Part shown: positions 1 to 8,885 of the stretch, one piece after another
Position numbering within the stretch: position 1 is the first letter of the stretch
Layout: each line of letters opens with the position of its first letter
NCBI GenBank assembly: GCA_903924985.1
Contig: CAIYDT010000091.1
Coordinates: 1-58,796 of the forward strand
Direction of reading: 5' to 3'
Length of the DNA stretch: 58,796 nt
DNA from: an uncultured Acetobacteraceae bacterium
GTDB lineage: Bacteria; Pseudomonadota; Alphaproteobacteria; Acetobacterales; Acetobacteraceae
Notes under the pieces: model-generated
Seen by the model: only the letters and a program-made list of their open reading frames with translations
Told to the model about the DNA's origin: nothing
Database searches by the model: none
Made by a program: the position numbers and the translations under genes

Positions 1-104
1 AAATACAACCGCCTCGGCAAAAGCGCCGCAGTCTGCCGTCACGTCGTCCATGGCCGTTCCCCTCCAAGCGAATCCAGAGGGTCGCCATAGATTCAACGTT
101 TTAG

Positions 105-473
105 GGATTTGTCGAGGACTTTTTCACCCGATTGGCCTGGGATGTTTACCGCTTCACCTTGCAGGAAGAACGCCCGGCGGATTACGAGCAGGCGAACTGG
201 TACACCGCGACACGCCCGAACGCGATGTTCGCGCACAACCTGATCGTAACGCAGCCTGCGCCAGGCGTGCGGCGCACGCTGTTCAACCGCCATTTTACGG
301 AACGGCGTATGGATGGTTCGCGGGAACGGCGGATGCTGCAAACGCGGCCGGAATACGATACGGTCCTGCGGGGCGTGTTCGGGTTGACGCTGTCGCCAGA
401 CGACCTCAATGCCGTCATGGCGGTCGTGGCGAAGCACGATCCCGATGCGCCTTATGCTGGGAACTTCGCGTGA
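105..473 (+). pseudogene. C-terminal fragment of an arylamine N-acetyltransferase
   Basis: The reading frame is open from just after a TAG at 102-104 to TGA at 471-473. The translated piece (YRFTLQEE, then ANWYTATRPNAMFAHNLIV, then LRGVFGLTL near the end) looks like the C-terminal domain of NAT enzymes, which acetylate arylamines from acetyl-CoA. The N-terminal part with the catalytic Cys-His-Asp triad is missing: an in-frame stop lies directly upstream and only a TTG at 132 could start it. I infer a decayed remnant rather than a working enzyme. It lies tail to tail with the ABC permease with no gap. The family call rests on remembered motif similarity and is moderate. Confidence 0.5.
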
Positions 474-1421
474 TCAGCCGGCGCGTAGCCGCGGGTTGAT
501 CACGACGTAAAGAATATCCGCCAGCAAATTCAGCAGGACGTACAGAAACGCCGTGACCAGCACGACACCCTGCACCACCGGGTAATCGCGGTTGAACACC
601 GCATCGACAATCATCTTGCCGAACCCCGGAATGCTGAACACCTGCTCCGTCAGCACGGCGCCCGACAGCAGCGTGCCCAATTCCAGCGCGCCGAGCGTGA
701 CGACCGGCATCAAGGCGTTGCGGAGCGCGTGCCAGATAATCACGCGGGATTCCTTCAACCCCTTCGCTCGGGCAGTGCGCACATAGTCCTGATCCAGCGC
801 CGTCAGCATCGCACTTCTTGTATGCCGCATCAGTATCGCCGCGATGGCATTGCCCAGCACGAAAGCCGGCATGATGGTGGTCGCGAGCGATTGCCGCCAA
901 TCCTCGGTCGGTGGAACGAAACCGGATGGCGGTAGCCAGCCGAGGTTTACCGACACCAGCAGGATCAGCATGATCCCCAGCCAGAAATTCGGTGTGGATA
1001 GCCCCGCCAACCCGATGGCGTTGGCGACATAATCCCAGAACCCGTTGCGGTGCACGGCCGCGATCACGCCGGCCGGCACCCCGATCAGTAATGCGATCAG
1101 GAACGCCATGCCGCCCAGTTGCAGCGTTACCGGCAATTTTTGCAGGATCAATTGCGCCACGGGCTGACGAATGTGCCAGGAAAGCCCGAGGTTCCCCTGC
1201 AACACGTTGCCGATCCAGTGGAAATATTGCACCGGCAGCGACCTGTCCAGCCACAACTCGGCGCGGATTTGCGCCAGTACCTGCGGGTCGCCGCGCTCCT
1301 CCCCCGCCAGCACGACGGCGGGATCACCGGGCATGAGTTGCTGGAGGCAGAACACCAAAACGCTGACCAGCAGCAGGGTCGGAACGATTTGTGCGATGCG
1401 GTTGCCGAGGTGGGATTTCAT
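474..1421 (-). CDS. Peptide/nickel-type ABC transporter permease (DppB-like)
   Basis: This 315-residue inner-membrane protein is a permease of the dipeptide/oligopeptide/nickel ABC family. It begins with a typical single helix (IAQIVPTLLLVSVLVF) followed by the family's MPGDP motif. A BPD-type inner-membrane domain follows, with the cytoplasmic coupling (EAA-like) stretch DQDYVRTARAKGLKE near residue 200 and the conserved LTEQVFSIPGFGK near residue 255. Length matches the family. It follows the binding-protein gene by 10 bp, so the two are surely cotranscribed. The second permease (DppC) and the two ATPases that normally follow are absent; a NAT fragment comes next, so the transporter is incomplete here. 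Confidence 0.92.
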   Translation of the reverse strand: MKSHLGNRIAQIVPTLLLVSVLVFCLQQLMPGDPAVVLAGEERGDPQVLAQIRAELWLDRSLPVQYFHWIGNVLQGNLGLSWHIRQPVAQLILQKLPVTLQLGGMAFLIALLIGVPAGVIAAVHRNGFWDYVANAIGLAGLSTPNFWLGIMLILLVSVNLGWLPPSGFVPPTEDWRQSLATTIMPAFVLGNAIAAILMRHTRSAMLTALDQDYVRTARAKGLKESRVIIWHALRNALMPVVTLGALELGTLLSGAVLTEQVFSIPGFGKMIVDAVFNRDYPVVQGVVLVTAFLYVLLNLLADILYVVINPRLRAG

Positions 1422-1431
1422 GAGAGGGGCG

Positions 1432-2934
1432 CTACTTCCCCATCTCCAACCCCCGCAACCGGATCATGCCATCCGGCACGGCGCGAAATCCCGTCAGCTT
1501 CGCCGACATCCCAACGATGTTGACCGGGGTCCACAGATAAATCAGCGGCAGGTCGGCACGCTGCGCCTGCCACATTTTCGCGTACAGCCCGCGCCGTTCG
1601 GCAACGCCCGACACCTGCCTGGCCTGATCGAGCATGTCGTCGACGATGGCATTGGAATAATGCGCATCGTTCTGGCCAACGCCCGTCCGCATGAACGCAT
1701 ATAGGTTTCCGTCGGGGTCTGGCCGCCCGGACCAGCCGATCAGGTAGGTTTCGAAACTGCCCTGCGTGGCGGCGGACAGGGACGACGCGAATTCGATCAA
1801 ATTTATCTTCAGTTCGAACCCGGCCTCCCGCACCATGGCCTGGATCACCTCGGCTTGCTGGGTGCGGTCAGGCGTGTTGGGTACATTCATCGACACAGGG
1901 ATGGGTGTCGGCACGCCGGATTGTTTGACCAGGGCCTTGGCGCGCGCGAGGTCGCGGGCCAACGGCGCGGCATCCGGCACATAGAACGGCGAGGCCGGAG
2001 AGACTGCCTGGGCATTCGGCTGGTACATGCCCGCGAACACCACATCGACCAGCGCCTGCCGGTCGATCGCTGCCTCGAACGCCTGGCGCAACAACGCGCT
2101 CTGGTTGATCGGTGCTTTGGAGCGGTCGCCGTTGGCGATGTTGAACGTAATGCCCTCGTAACCCAGTGCCGGAGACGTCACGATACGCAATTTCGTATCG
2201 GCTTTGATCGCCGCCACATCCGTAGGCAGCACACGCTCGGCCAGATCGACAGAGCCGGCCCGCAGATTGGCCGTCAGCACCGCGCTATCGGGCATCGGGC
2301 GGTAAATCACCTTGTCGAAATGGATGTTTCTGGCGTCCCAATACCCCGGGAAACGGTCCAGCACGATGCGGTCCTGCGCCACGCGCTCGGTGAACTGGAA
2401 GGGGCCGGAGCAGATCGGGTGCTGCCCGAAATCCTTGCCCGCGGCTTCGGTGGCCTTGGGCGGATAGATTATACCCGAGCGGTCGGTGAACTGTGCCAGC
2501 AGCGGGGAGGTCGGCACTTTCAACGCGATCCGCACGGTGCCGGGGTCGACGATTTCCACATGGTCGATGGTGCTGATTTCGCTGCGCCGGAAGCTGGCTT
2601 GCATCGTCAGATGCCGTTCAAGCGAGTATTTCACCGCGGCCGCGTCGAAGGGCTCGCCATTCTGGAAGGTGACGCCCTGGCGGAGGTGCAGCACCAGCGT
2701 CTTGGGGTCGCTCCACTCATAGCTGGTGGCCAGTTGCGGCACGATCTCCAACTTCTCATTCAGGTCGAACAGCTTATCGCAGAGGCCGCCGAACACGATG
2801 CGGCCGACGTAGGACCGAGCCAGCGTGGGATCGAGGATATCGGGGTCCTCCCGCAGCGCGATGCGCAGGGTCTGGGCTTGGGCAGCGGTGAGGCAAGCCA
2901 GGAAACAGGCGGTGGCGAGGAGGAAGCGGCGCAT
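1432..2934 (-). CDS. Family 5 extracellular solute-binding protein (peptide-type ABC transporter)
   Basis: The chosen ATG at 2934 gives a 500-residue protein with a clear Sec signal peptide (MRRFLLATACFLACLTAAQA) and a mature start TLRIALREDPDILDPTLA, typical of DppA/OppA-type periplasmic binding proteins. The ORF is open much further upstream, but that part overlaps other genes and reads as a shadow. Internal family features include LVLHLRQGVTFQNGEPFDA and the conserved ICSGPFQF region. It should capture peptides or similar ligands and deliver them to the permease just downstream. The ligand cannot be read from sequence. A DUF1028 gene lies upstream on the same strand, an arrangement I know from other peptide-transporter loci. 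Confidence 0.93.
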   Translation of the reverse strand: MRRFLLATACFLACLTAAQAQTLRIALREDPDILDPTLARSYVGRIVFGGLCDKLFDLNEKLEIVPQLATSYEWSDPKTLVLHLRQGVTFQNGEPFDAAAVKYSLERHLTMQASFRRSEISTIDHVEIVDPGTVRIALKVPTSPLLAQFTDRSGIIYPPKATEAAGKDFGQHPICSGPFQFTERVAQDRIVLDRFPGYWDARNIHFDKVIYRPMPDSAVLTANLRAGSVDLAERVLPTDVAAIKADTKLRIVTSPALGYEGITFNIANGDRSKAPINQSALLRQAFEAAIDRQALVDVVFAGMYQPNAQAVSPASPFYVPDAAPLARDLARAKALVKQSGVPTPIPVSMNVPNTPDRTQQAEVIQAMVREAGFELKINLIEFASSLSAATQGSFETYLIGWSGRPDPDGNLYAFMRTGVGQNDAHYSNAIVDDMLDQARQVSGVAERRGLYAKMWQAQRADLPLIYLWTPVNIVGMSAKLTGFRAVPDGMIRLRGLEMGK

Positions 2935-3005
2935 CGTGGAACTCCTGGGATCGGCAGCCCCACTGTGGTCGGGGTGAGTGCCGCCGCGCAAGCGGGGATT
3001 GGGGG

Positions 3006-3194
3006 TCAAGCCTTTTGCGCCTCGACGAACGCGATCAAGTGAATGAGGTCCTTCAATTCGAAGCTGTCGATCTCGCCATTTTCCCAGCGCTTGAACGACG
3101 ATGCCAAAGGTTGCAGCGCATCGCGGAGTTCCAGCTCCTCCGCTTTGGCTGCCAGTTCCCGGATTTCCCGTCTGACTCGTTAAGGTGCTCGCAT
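3006..3194 (-). pseudogene. Small helical-protein gene interrupted by an in-frame TAA at codon 5
   Basis: An ATG at 3194, preceded by a good ribosome site (GGAG, about 9 bases upstream), starts MRAP and then meets TAA at codon 5. The same frame continues open for 57 codons to TGA at 3006-3008. It encodes a charged amphipathic peptide (RREIRELAAKAEELELRDA, then RWENGEIDSFELKDLIHL). The strong coding character after the stop suggests a real small gene inactivated by one base change (CAA, AAA or similar to TAA), or a base error in the sequence. The motif WxxGEIDSFEL is one I associate with small bacterial proteins of unknown function. It sits between the DUF1028 gene and the binding-protein gene. 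Confidence 0.5.
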
Positions 3195-3215
3195 GGGTTC
3201 TTCTCCACGCTTTGG

Positions 3216-3923
3216 TTAACGGACTGGCTTCCGATCCCGAGCGATGGCCGCGTCGATGACGGTGCGGTCGAACACGCCGCAGGGGCTGTCGGCGCCGGGC
3301 AGGAAGCGGCGGAATACGGCGAAGCGCTCCTGGCTGATGTTGTAAAGGCGCCGCAGTTCCCGCAGCGGGTCGGGGTGGTCGTCGGTGCGGATGTCCAGGT
3401 CGGGGTATGGGTCTCGGGTCGCCACCTTCAACGCGGCGGATTGCTTGCCGCGTTTGTCGCCGCCGGCTTTTTCCCCGGCTTCGAGTGCGGCCAACAGGCG
3501 TTCGGCCAGAGGGCCGGTGGACGCCTCGAATGCCGCCAGGGTGCGTTCGACGACCGCGGGTCCGGCCAGCATGTTCCCGGCGACCGAGACGTCCGCGCCG
3601 CGCACCGATCCGCACCAACTCACGCAATTGTCTCCGGTGTATGCGGTGATTCGTCCCGCGGCATCCAGGATGTGTAACTGGCGATGTCCTCGGCCAGCAT
3701 CTTGGGCCAGCAGTGCCCGCGCCACATCGTCGGGCGATTCCCCGGCGCGGAGACGAGGCATGCCCTGGATCGCATACATGGGGTTGATCAACGCCTGGGT
3801 GGCGAGGGCCGCGACCCCGCCCTCCACATGGATCGCCAGTGCGCCCACGGCGAAGAACCGCGTGGCGACGGCGGCACCGATTGTGCCGGTCAAAGGATCG
3901 CGGGCGAGGATGGACCAGGTCAT
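3216..3923 (-). CDS. DUF1028 family protein (Ntn-hydrolase-like)
   Basis: Starting at the ATG at 3923, the 235-residue protein begins MTWSILARDPLTGTIGAAVATRFFAVG, which is the hallmark N-terminus of DUF1028. The family fold resembles Ntn hydrolases, but its reaction is not established. Further motifs are ALINPMYAIQGMPRLRAGES and TAYTGDNCVSWCG, followed by SVAGNML. The C-terminal part (DLDIRTDDHPDPLRELRRLYN) matches the longer DUF1028 version that carries a peptidoglycan-binding-like tail. A longer upstream start exists but overlaps the divergent selD gene. The neighbouring peptide transporter suggests a role in peptide or amide metabolism, which is inference. Confidence 0.88.
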   Translation of the reverse strand: MTWSILARDPLTGTIGAAVATRFFAVGALAIHVEGGVAALATQALINPMYAIQGMPRLRAGESPDDVARALLAQDAGRGHRQLHILDAAGRITAYTGDNCVSWCGSVRGADVSVAGNMLAGPAVVERTLAAFEASTGPLAERLLAALEAGEKAGGDKRGKQSAALKVATRDPYPDLDIRTDDHPDPLRELRRLYNISQERFAVFRRFLPGADSPCGVFDRTVIDAAIARDRKPVR

Positions 3924-3977
3924 GGCGGGTATTCTCCCGACAGGCGCGACTCGCCGCAAGTCCGTTAAGATGATCGG

Positions 3978-6098
3978 ATGCGATCCTCTGGACCCATCGA
4001 GACCGATATCCTCCTGCTGGGCGCCGGCCACGCGCATGTGGAGGTACTGCGTCGCTTCGCGATGAAGCCGGAACCGGGTGTGCGGCTGACCCTGGTGGCG
4101 CGGGAGCCGGAGACGCCGTATTCCGGCATGCTCCCCGGCCTGATCCGAGGCGATTACACGGTGGATCAGGCTCACATGGATCTGGCCCCATTGGCGGCGG
4201 CGGCCGGAGCCCGGCTGATCCTGGCGGAGGCGACCCGCATCGACCTGACCGCTCGTTCAATCGGTATAACGGGAAGGCCGGATATTCCGTTCGACCTCCT
4301 GTCCATTGACGTCGGTGGCTCCCCCGCGATGCCGGACGGCGGCGGCATTCCGGTCAAACCGATCGGCCGGTTTCTGGACCAGCTTCAGGCGTTGGAGGAA
4401 AGCCTGCCGCCGGACTCCCGCATCGCGGTGATCGGCGGCGGCGCGAGCGGGGTGGAGCTGGCACTGGCGCTGGCGAGCCGCTTCCGGGGACAGCTCCGCA
4501 TAACCCTGATCTCCGCGACGCCCGAGCCCTTGGCCAGCGCACCTGCCCGCGCTCGTCGGGTTGCGCGGGCGGCATTGGTAGATGCGGGGGTGGAAATGGC
4601 CTCGGGCGTCACAGCCGGGGCCTTGGCCGGCGGCGTGCTGCCGCTGTCCGACGGCACCGCATTGGACATGGCGGCGGCACTTTGGGCGACGGGCGTGGTG
4701 GGACCGGGATTTCTGCTGGAATCCGGCCTGACCTGCGACCCGGCGGGCTGCGTCATCGTGGATGCCGCGCTGCGCAGCGTCAGCCACGATTTTGTTTTCG
4801 CCGCCGGTGATTGCGCGGCGTTGGGGCGTCCGAAGTCGGGCGTTTGGGCGGTGCGGGCTGGGGCGCCTTTGGCGGAGAATCTGCGCCTCGCGTCCCGCCG
4901 GAAACCTTTGAAGCCCTGGAAGCCGCAGAAGGATGCACTGGTCATCATGGGCCTCGGCGGTGGGCGGGCGGTGGCTTGGCGCAACGGGATCACGGTGTCC
5001 GGCCGCACCGCGTGGCGCCTCAAGGACTGGATCGACCGCCGCTGGATGCGGATGTACAAAGAGATGCGCATGCCGGCGGCCCCCGCCGATCCCATGCGTT
5101 GCGGCGGCTGCGGCGCGAAAGTGGGGGCTGAGGTTCTGGCTGGCGCCCTGGCGGCGCTCCCGCGATCCGGCTCCGGCGATTTGTTCGACGCGCTGGAGAA
5201 CCGGGACGATGCCGCGGTCATGCGCGCCCCGGCCGGACAGCTATTGGTCCAATCGGTCGACCATTTTCGGGCATTTCTGGACGATCCATTCGTATTCGGG
5301 CAGGTCGCCGCGGCGCACGCGCTGTCCGACATTCATGCCATGGGAGCGCGTCCGTGGACGGCGCTCGCCATCGCCTCGGTGCCCTATGCGTCGGGCGCCA
5401 AAATGCGGGCGGAGCTGACCGCGATGCTGCAAGGCGCGACCGAGGTGCTGAACGCCGACGGCTGCACCCTGGTCGGCGGCCATAGCGCCGAGGCCACCGA
5501 ATCCGCACTGGGCTTCGCTGTTACCGGGGTAGCGGAACCCGGCCGCGTCATGCGCAAAGCCGGCCTTCGCGCGGGCGATTACCTGATCCTGACCAAGCCG
5601 CTCGGCACCGGGGTCGTGCTGGCAGGGCACATGCGGGGATTGGTGCGGGCGTCCTGGTTGCAAGCGGCCGTCGCTTCGATGTGCCAAAGCAACGCCGCCG
5701 CGGCCCGCATCTTCATGGCGCATCGGGCCACCGCCTGCACCGATGTCACGGGCTTTGGGCTGGCGGGGCATTTGACGGAGATGCTGACCGCCTCTGGCAT
5801 GAGTGCCGCCCTTTGGCCCGACGCCGCCCCCGTGTTGCCCGGCGCGCTGGAACTGGCGGGACAGGGGGTGGAGAGCACGTTGGCCCCCGACAATCGGCGT
5901 GCGCTTCCCGGCATGGACGGCGAAGCCATCACGGCCTTGCTGATCGACCCCCAGACCTCCGGCGGCCTCCTCGCCGGCGTGTCTCCCGCCCGGGCCGAGG
6001 CCTGCCTGGCCGCGCTACACGCCGCCGGACTGCCGGCCGCGGTCGTCGGTGTTGTGGAACCGTCGGGCGACCGCCTTATCCGGTTGGAGCGAGGCTGA
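3978..6098 (+). CDS. selD: Selenide,water dikinase fused to an N-terminal FAD/NAD(P)-dependent oxidoreductase
   Basis: This 706-residue protein has two modules. Residues about 1-350 are an NDH-2-like pyridine-nucleotide-disulfide oxidoreductase, with a dinucleotide-binding LLLGAGHAHVEVL near residue 13 and a second Rossmann motif, AVIGGGASGVELALAL, near residue 150. Residues about 370-706 are SelD, which makes selenophosphate from selenide and ATP. The SelD active-site Cys/Lys motif is present (GGCGAKVG), as are LSDIHAMGA, GGHSAE, TDVTGFGLAGH and PQTSGGLL. The FAD module may supply reduced selenium to the kinase module, which is inference from the fusion. No selA, selB or selC is in the window. 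The 3' end overlaps the convergent LysR gene by 23 bp. Confidence 0.95.
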   Translation: MRSSGPIETDILLLGAGHAHVEVLRRFAMKPEPGVRLTLVAREPETPYSGMLPGLIRGDYTVDQAHMDLAPLAAAAGARLILAEATRIDLTARSIGITGRPDIPFDLLSIDVGGSPAMPDGGGIPVKPIGRFLDQLQALEESLPPDSRIAVIGGGASGVELALALASRFRGQLRITLISATPEPLASAPARARRVARAALVDAGVEMASGVTAGALAGGVLPLSDGTALDMAAALWATGVVGPGFLLESGLTCDPAGCVIVDAALRSVSHDFVFAAGDCAALGRPKSGVWAVRAGAPLAENLRLASRRKPLKPWKPQKDALVIMGLGGGRAVAWRNGITVSGRTAWRLKDWIDRRWMRMYKEMRMPAAPADPMRCGGCGAKVGAEVLAGALAALPRSGSGDLFDALENRDDAAVMRAPAGQLLVQSVDHFRAFLDDPFVFGQVAAAHALSDIHAMGARPWTALAIASVPYASGAKMRAELTAMLQGATEVLNADGCTLVGGHSAEATESALGFAVTGVAEPGRVMRKAGLRAGDYLILTKPLGTGVVLAGHMRGLVRASWLQAAVASMCQSNAAAARIFMAHRATACTDVTGFGLAGHLTEMLTASGMSAALWPDAAPVLPGALELAGQGVESTLAPDNRRALPGMDGEAITALLIDPQTSGGLLAGVSPARAEACLAALHAAGLPAAVVGVVEPSGDRLIRLERG

Positions 6099-6984
6099 AC
6101 CCGCCGCTTTCCTCCAGCGCTTTGATGATCTCCCGTAGCCCGCGATGCAGCGTCTTGTCCCGCCGGATCACGATCCCCCGGCCGCGGAACAGCGGCGGCG
6201 TCAGATGCCTGGCCACGATAGAGGGCTGACGCGTCGTGGGTTGAACGGCCATGCCGGGCAGGACGGCGTAGCCCATGCCGGCGCCGACCATTTCCTTGAT
6301 CGCCTCCACGCTGCCCAGCTCCATGACCGGACGCGCGGCGATGCCTCCGGCGGCGAACCAATGGTCGATCAGGGTGCGGGTGTGGCTGCCGGGCTCGTAC
6401 AGGATCAGCGGGTGCTTGCTCAGTACCGCGGGGGTGATGTCGCCGGCCATTGGTTCGGCGTCGGCGGGCAGAACTGCCAGGAACTCTTCATCCAAGACCG
6501 GTGTAACCTCGAACATACGCCCCGGCACCGGCAAAGTGACGAAGCCGAGGTCCAGCACATTCTCCTCGATTTGCTTGAGGATGTCGGTGGTGTTCCCGAT
6601 GCGCACCATGATGTCGAGGCCGGGGAGCCGCAGCCGCAACCGCCGCAGCACGCCGGGCAGCAAATAGATGCAGAAGGTGGCGCCGGTGCCGAGGCGGACC
6701 CGCCCGGTCAACCCGTCCGCATGCCGTTGCATGCTGTCGGTCAGGGCGGAAAGCTGGTCCTCGACCCGCCTGATGTGGTCCAGCAGCTCGGTGCCGGCGG
6801 CGGACGGTGTCGCCCGCCGGCCGACCCGCTCGATCAATCGTACGCCCAGGCGTTGCTCCAACTGGCGGATTTGCAGGCTGACGGCGGGTTGCGACAGCCC
6901 CAGTACATCGGCGGCGGCGGAGAAGCCGCCGCGTTCCGCGACCAGACCGAACGCCCGCAGATGGTCGAGATTGAGCCCGCGCAT
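6076..6984 (-). CDS. LysR family transcriptional regulator
   Basis: From the ATG at 6984 the protein has 302 residues. The N-terminus (LNLDHLRAFGLVAERGGFSAAADVLGLSQPAVSLQIRQLE, read with breaks) is the LysR winged-helix DNA-binding domain. It is followed by a linker helix and a substrate-binding domain from about residue 90, where GRVRLGTGATFCIYLLP is typical. Length fits the family. It diverges from the GNAT gene across a 92-bp gap, where its operator would be expected; I see no convincing T-N11-A palindrome there. The 3' end overlaps the end of selD. The inducer and target genes cannot be told from the sequence. Confidence 0.92.
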   Translation of the reverse strand: MRGLNLDHLRAFGLVAERGGFSAAADVLGLSQPAVSLQIRQLEQRLGVRLIERVGRRATPSAAGTELLDHIRRVEDQLSALTDSMQRHADGLTGRVRLGTGATFCIYLLPGVLRRLRLRLPGLDIMVRIGNTTDILKQIEENVLDLGFVTLPVPGRMFEVTPVLDEEFLAVLPADAEPMAGDITPAVLSKHPLILYEPGSHTRTLIDHWFAAGGIAARPVMELGSVEAIKEMVGAGMGYAVLPGMAVQPTTRQPSIVARHLTPPLFRGRGIVIRRDKTLHRGLREIIKALEESGGFSLAPTG

Positions 6985-7076
6985 GCCAAAGAATTCCTTA
7001 TGGATCGCATGAGATATCCAAGCTTCAATAATGGACGTCGATCGGCGAAAGTCACGGGGAAACCGACAAGGCATCG

Positions 7077-7604
7077 ATGACCCATCCCACCGTGCGCGAC
7101 GCCACCGAAGCCGACATGGACTCCGTGCGCCGAATCTACGCGCACCACGTCCTGCACGGGCAGGCGTCTTTCGAAACCGAACCGCCGGCGCTGGACGAAA
7201 TGCTGCGGCGCCGGCAGGCGGTGCTGGCCGCGGATCTGCCCTATCTGGTGGCGGAGACCGATGGCACCGTGGTTGGCTACTGCTACGCCACGATCTATCG
7301 CCCCCGCCCGGCCTACCGTCACACGCTGGAGAATTCCGTCTACGTCCAGGACGGCCTGCACGGCCGAGGCATCGGCGTCGCGCTGATGACCGAGCTTCTG
7401 ACACGATGCGAACAAGGCCCCTGGCGGCAAATGCTCGCGGTGATCGGTGACAGCCAGAACGCCGGCTCCATCGCGCTGCACCGGCGCATGGGATTCGAGC
7501 CCGCCGGCCTGCTGCGCGATGTCGGTTTCAAACACGGGCGGTGGCTGGATTCCGTGCTGATGCAGCGCGCGCTGGGGGACGGCAGCCGCACCAAGCCTTG
7601 GTAA
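7077..7604 (+). CDS. GNAT family N-acetyltransferase (phosphinothricin acetyltransferase-like)
   Basis: The 175-residue protein has the full GNAT layout: TVRDATEADMDSVRRIYAHHV at the start, the acetyl-CoA loop LHGRGIGVALMTELL (Q/RxxGxG/A type) around residue 95, and a C-terminal strand with IGDSQNAGSIALHRRMGFE. The HVLHGQASFETEPP segment and the VGYCYATIYRPRPAYRHTLENSVYV segment are characteristic of the PAT/bar-like subgroup, which acetylates phosphinothricin, methionine sulfoximine or other amino acids. The actual substrate is unknown. It is divergent from the LysR gene and 56 bp upstream of the tartrate-dehydrogenase-like gene. Confidence 0.9.
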   Translation: MTHPTVRDATEADMDSVRRIYAHHVLHGQASFETEPPALDEMLRRRQAVLAADLPYLVAETDGTVVGYCYATIYRPRPAYRHTLENSVYVQDGLHGRGIGVALMTELLTRCEQGPWRQMLAVIGDSQNAGSIALHRRMGFEPAGLLRDVGFKHGRWLDSVLMQRALGDGSRTKPW

Positions 7605-7660
7605 ACCGGTCGTTGCGCGGTAGGACGTCGCCAAACGCCCCCCAACCAAGGACCCAGCGC

Positions 7661-8737
7661 ATGACCCGCCAGTACCGGATCGCCTCCCTCCCCGCCGACG
7701 GCATCGGGCCGGAGGTTATCAGCGCGGGGCTGGAGGTGCTGGACGCCGTCGCATCGAAGAATGGCGGCTTCAAGCTGGTCGTCGACCACTACGACTGGGG
7801 CTCCAACTGGTTCCGCAAGCACGGCGTGTTCATGCCGCCGGACGGGCTGGCGTGGCTGCGCACCGCCGACGCGATTTATTTTGGTGCCGTGGGCGACCCC
7901 AACATTCCGGACCACGTATCGCTGTGGGGTCTGCGGCTGCAGATCTGCCAGGGGTTGGATCAATACGCCAACGTGCGCCCCACCCGCATTCTGCCCGGCG
8001 TGACGTCCCCGCTGCGCAACGTCGGTGAAGGCGACCTCGATTGGGTCATCGTGCGCGAAAACTCCGAGGGCGAGTACGCCGGCCAGGGCGGCCGCACCCA
8101 TCGCGGCCTGCCCGAGGAAGTCGCTACCGAGGTCGCCATCTTCACCCGCCGCGGCGTCGAGCGGATCATGCGGTTCGCCTTCGGGATCGCTCGCTCCCGC
8201 CCGCGTAAGCACCTGACGGTCGTGACGAAGTCGAATGCGCAGCGGCATGGCATGGTGTTCTGGGACGAGATCGCCGGGCTGGTCTCGCACGACTACAAGG
8301 ACGTGACCTGGGACAAGGAACTGGTGGACGCCATGACGATGCGCATGGTGCTCAAGCCGCGCTCCATCGATACGGTGGTGGCGACCAACCTGCACGCCGA
8401 TATCCTGTCCGATCTGGCGGCGGCTTTGGCGGGATCGCTCGGCATTGCGCCCACCGGCAACATCGACCCGGAACGGCGCAGCCCGTCGATGTTCGAACCC
8501 ATCCACGGGTCGGCATTCGACATCACCGGCAAGGGCATCGCCAACCCGGTCGCCAGCTTCTGGACGGCGGCGATGATGCTGGAGCATCTGGGCGAGAAGC
8601 CGGCGGCCGATCTTCTGATGAAGGCGGTGGAGCAGGTCTGTGCGGCGGGCATTCTGTCGCCGGATTTAGGCGGCAAGGCCACGACCAAGGAAGTGACGCG
8701 GGCGGTGGTCGAAGCGGTTCGGGGGATGAACGCGTAG
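7661..8737 (+). CDS. Tartrate dehydrogenase-like enzyme of the isocitrate/isopropylmalate dehydrogenase family
   Basis: The ATG at 7661 gives 358 residues beginning YRIASLPADGIGPEVI, the cofactor-side start of beta-decarboxylating dehydrogenases. The signature VRENSEGEYAGQGGR, the KSNAQRHGM segment and the metal-binding stretch NLHADILSDLAA, followed by GSLGIAPTGNI, are all present. The segment HYDWGSNWFRKHGVFMP and the retained WGLRLQICQGLDQYANVRP favour the tartrate dehydrogenase/D-malate dehydrogenase (TtuC) branch over LeuB. It would oxidise tartrate or D-malate with NAD+ and a divalent metal. Subfamily assignment is from motifs only. No tartrate transporter is adjacent. Confidence 0.88.
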   Translation: MTRQYRIASLPADGIGPEVISAGLEVLDAVASKNGGFKLVVDHYDWGSNWFRKHGVFMPPDGLAWLRTADAIYFGAVGDPNIPDHVSLWGLRLQICQGLDQYANVRPTRILPGVTSPLRNVGEGDLDWVIVRENSEGEYAGQGGRTHRGLPEEVATEVAIFTRRGVERIMRFAFGIARSRPRKHLTVVTKSNAQRHGMVFWDEIAGLVSHDYKDVTWDKELVDAMTMRMVLKPRSIDTVVATNLHADILSDLAAALAGSLGIAPTGNIDPERRSPSMFEPIHGSAFDITGKGIANPVASFWTAAMMLEHLGEKPAADLLMKAVEQVCAAGILSPDLGGKATTKEVTRAVVEAVRGMNA

Positions 8738-8756
8738 CGCTACCAGCTCGTCAGGA

Positions 8757-8885
8757 TCAACGCCGTGCGGATATCAGCAGCAGGATCATGACGGTCCGCT
8801 GGTAGTTGTGGTCGCCCAGCCGGCGGTAAAGCGTGGCCCCGGCCCATGCTTGTCGTTCCCCCTGGGTCTGCCCAACCTTACGAAG
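8757..8885 (-). pseudogene. Possible remnant of a membrane-protein gene in the 8738-9020 gap
   Basis: The 283-bp interval between the dehydrogenase and the Rap1a-like gene holds no intact gene. On the minus strand one frame reads LYRRLGDHNYQRTVMILLLIS and ends at a TGA at 8757-8759 with another TGA six bases on. This looks like the last part of an integral membrane protein, and I am reminded of TauE/SafE (TSUP) C-termini, but the match is from memory and weak. No start codon or upstream domain is visible. The rest of the gap contains a short GCCCGCC/GGGCGGG inverted repeat near 8973-8997 and nothing else I can identify. Confidence 0.2.

Noticed and set aside
1432..4260. A 942-residue frame including the peptide-binding protein
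   Set aside because: Only the part from 2934 has a signal peptide and family sequence; the rest is antisense or out of frame with DUF1028 and selD.
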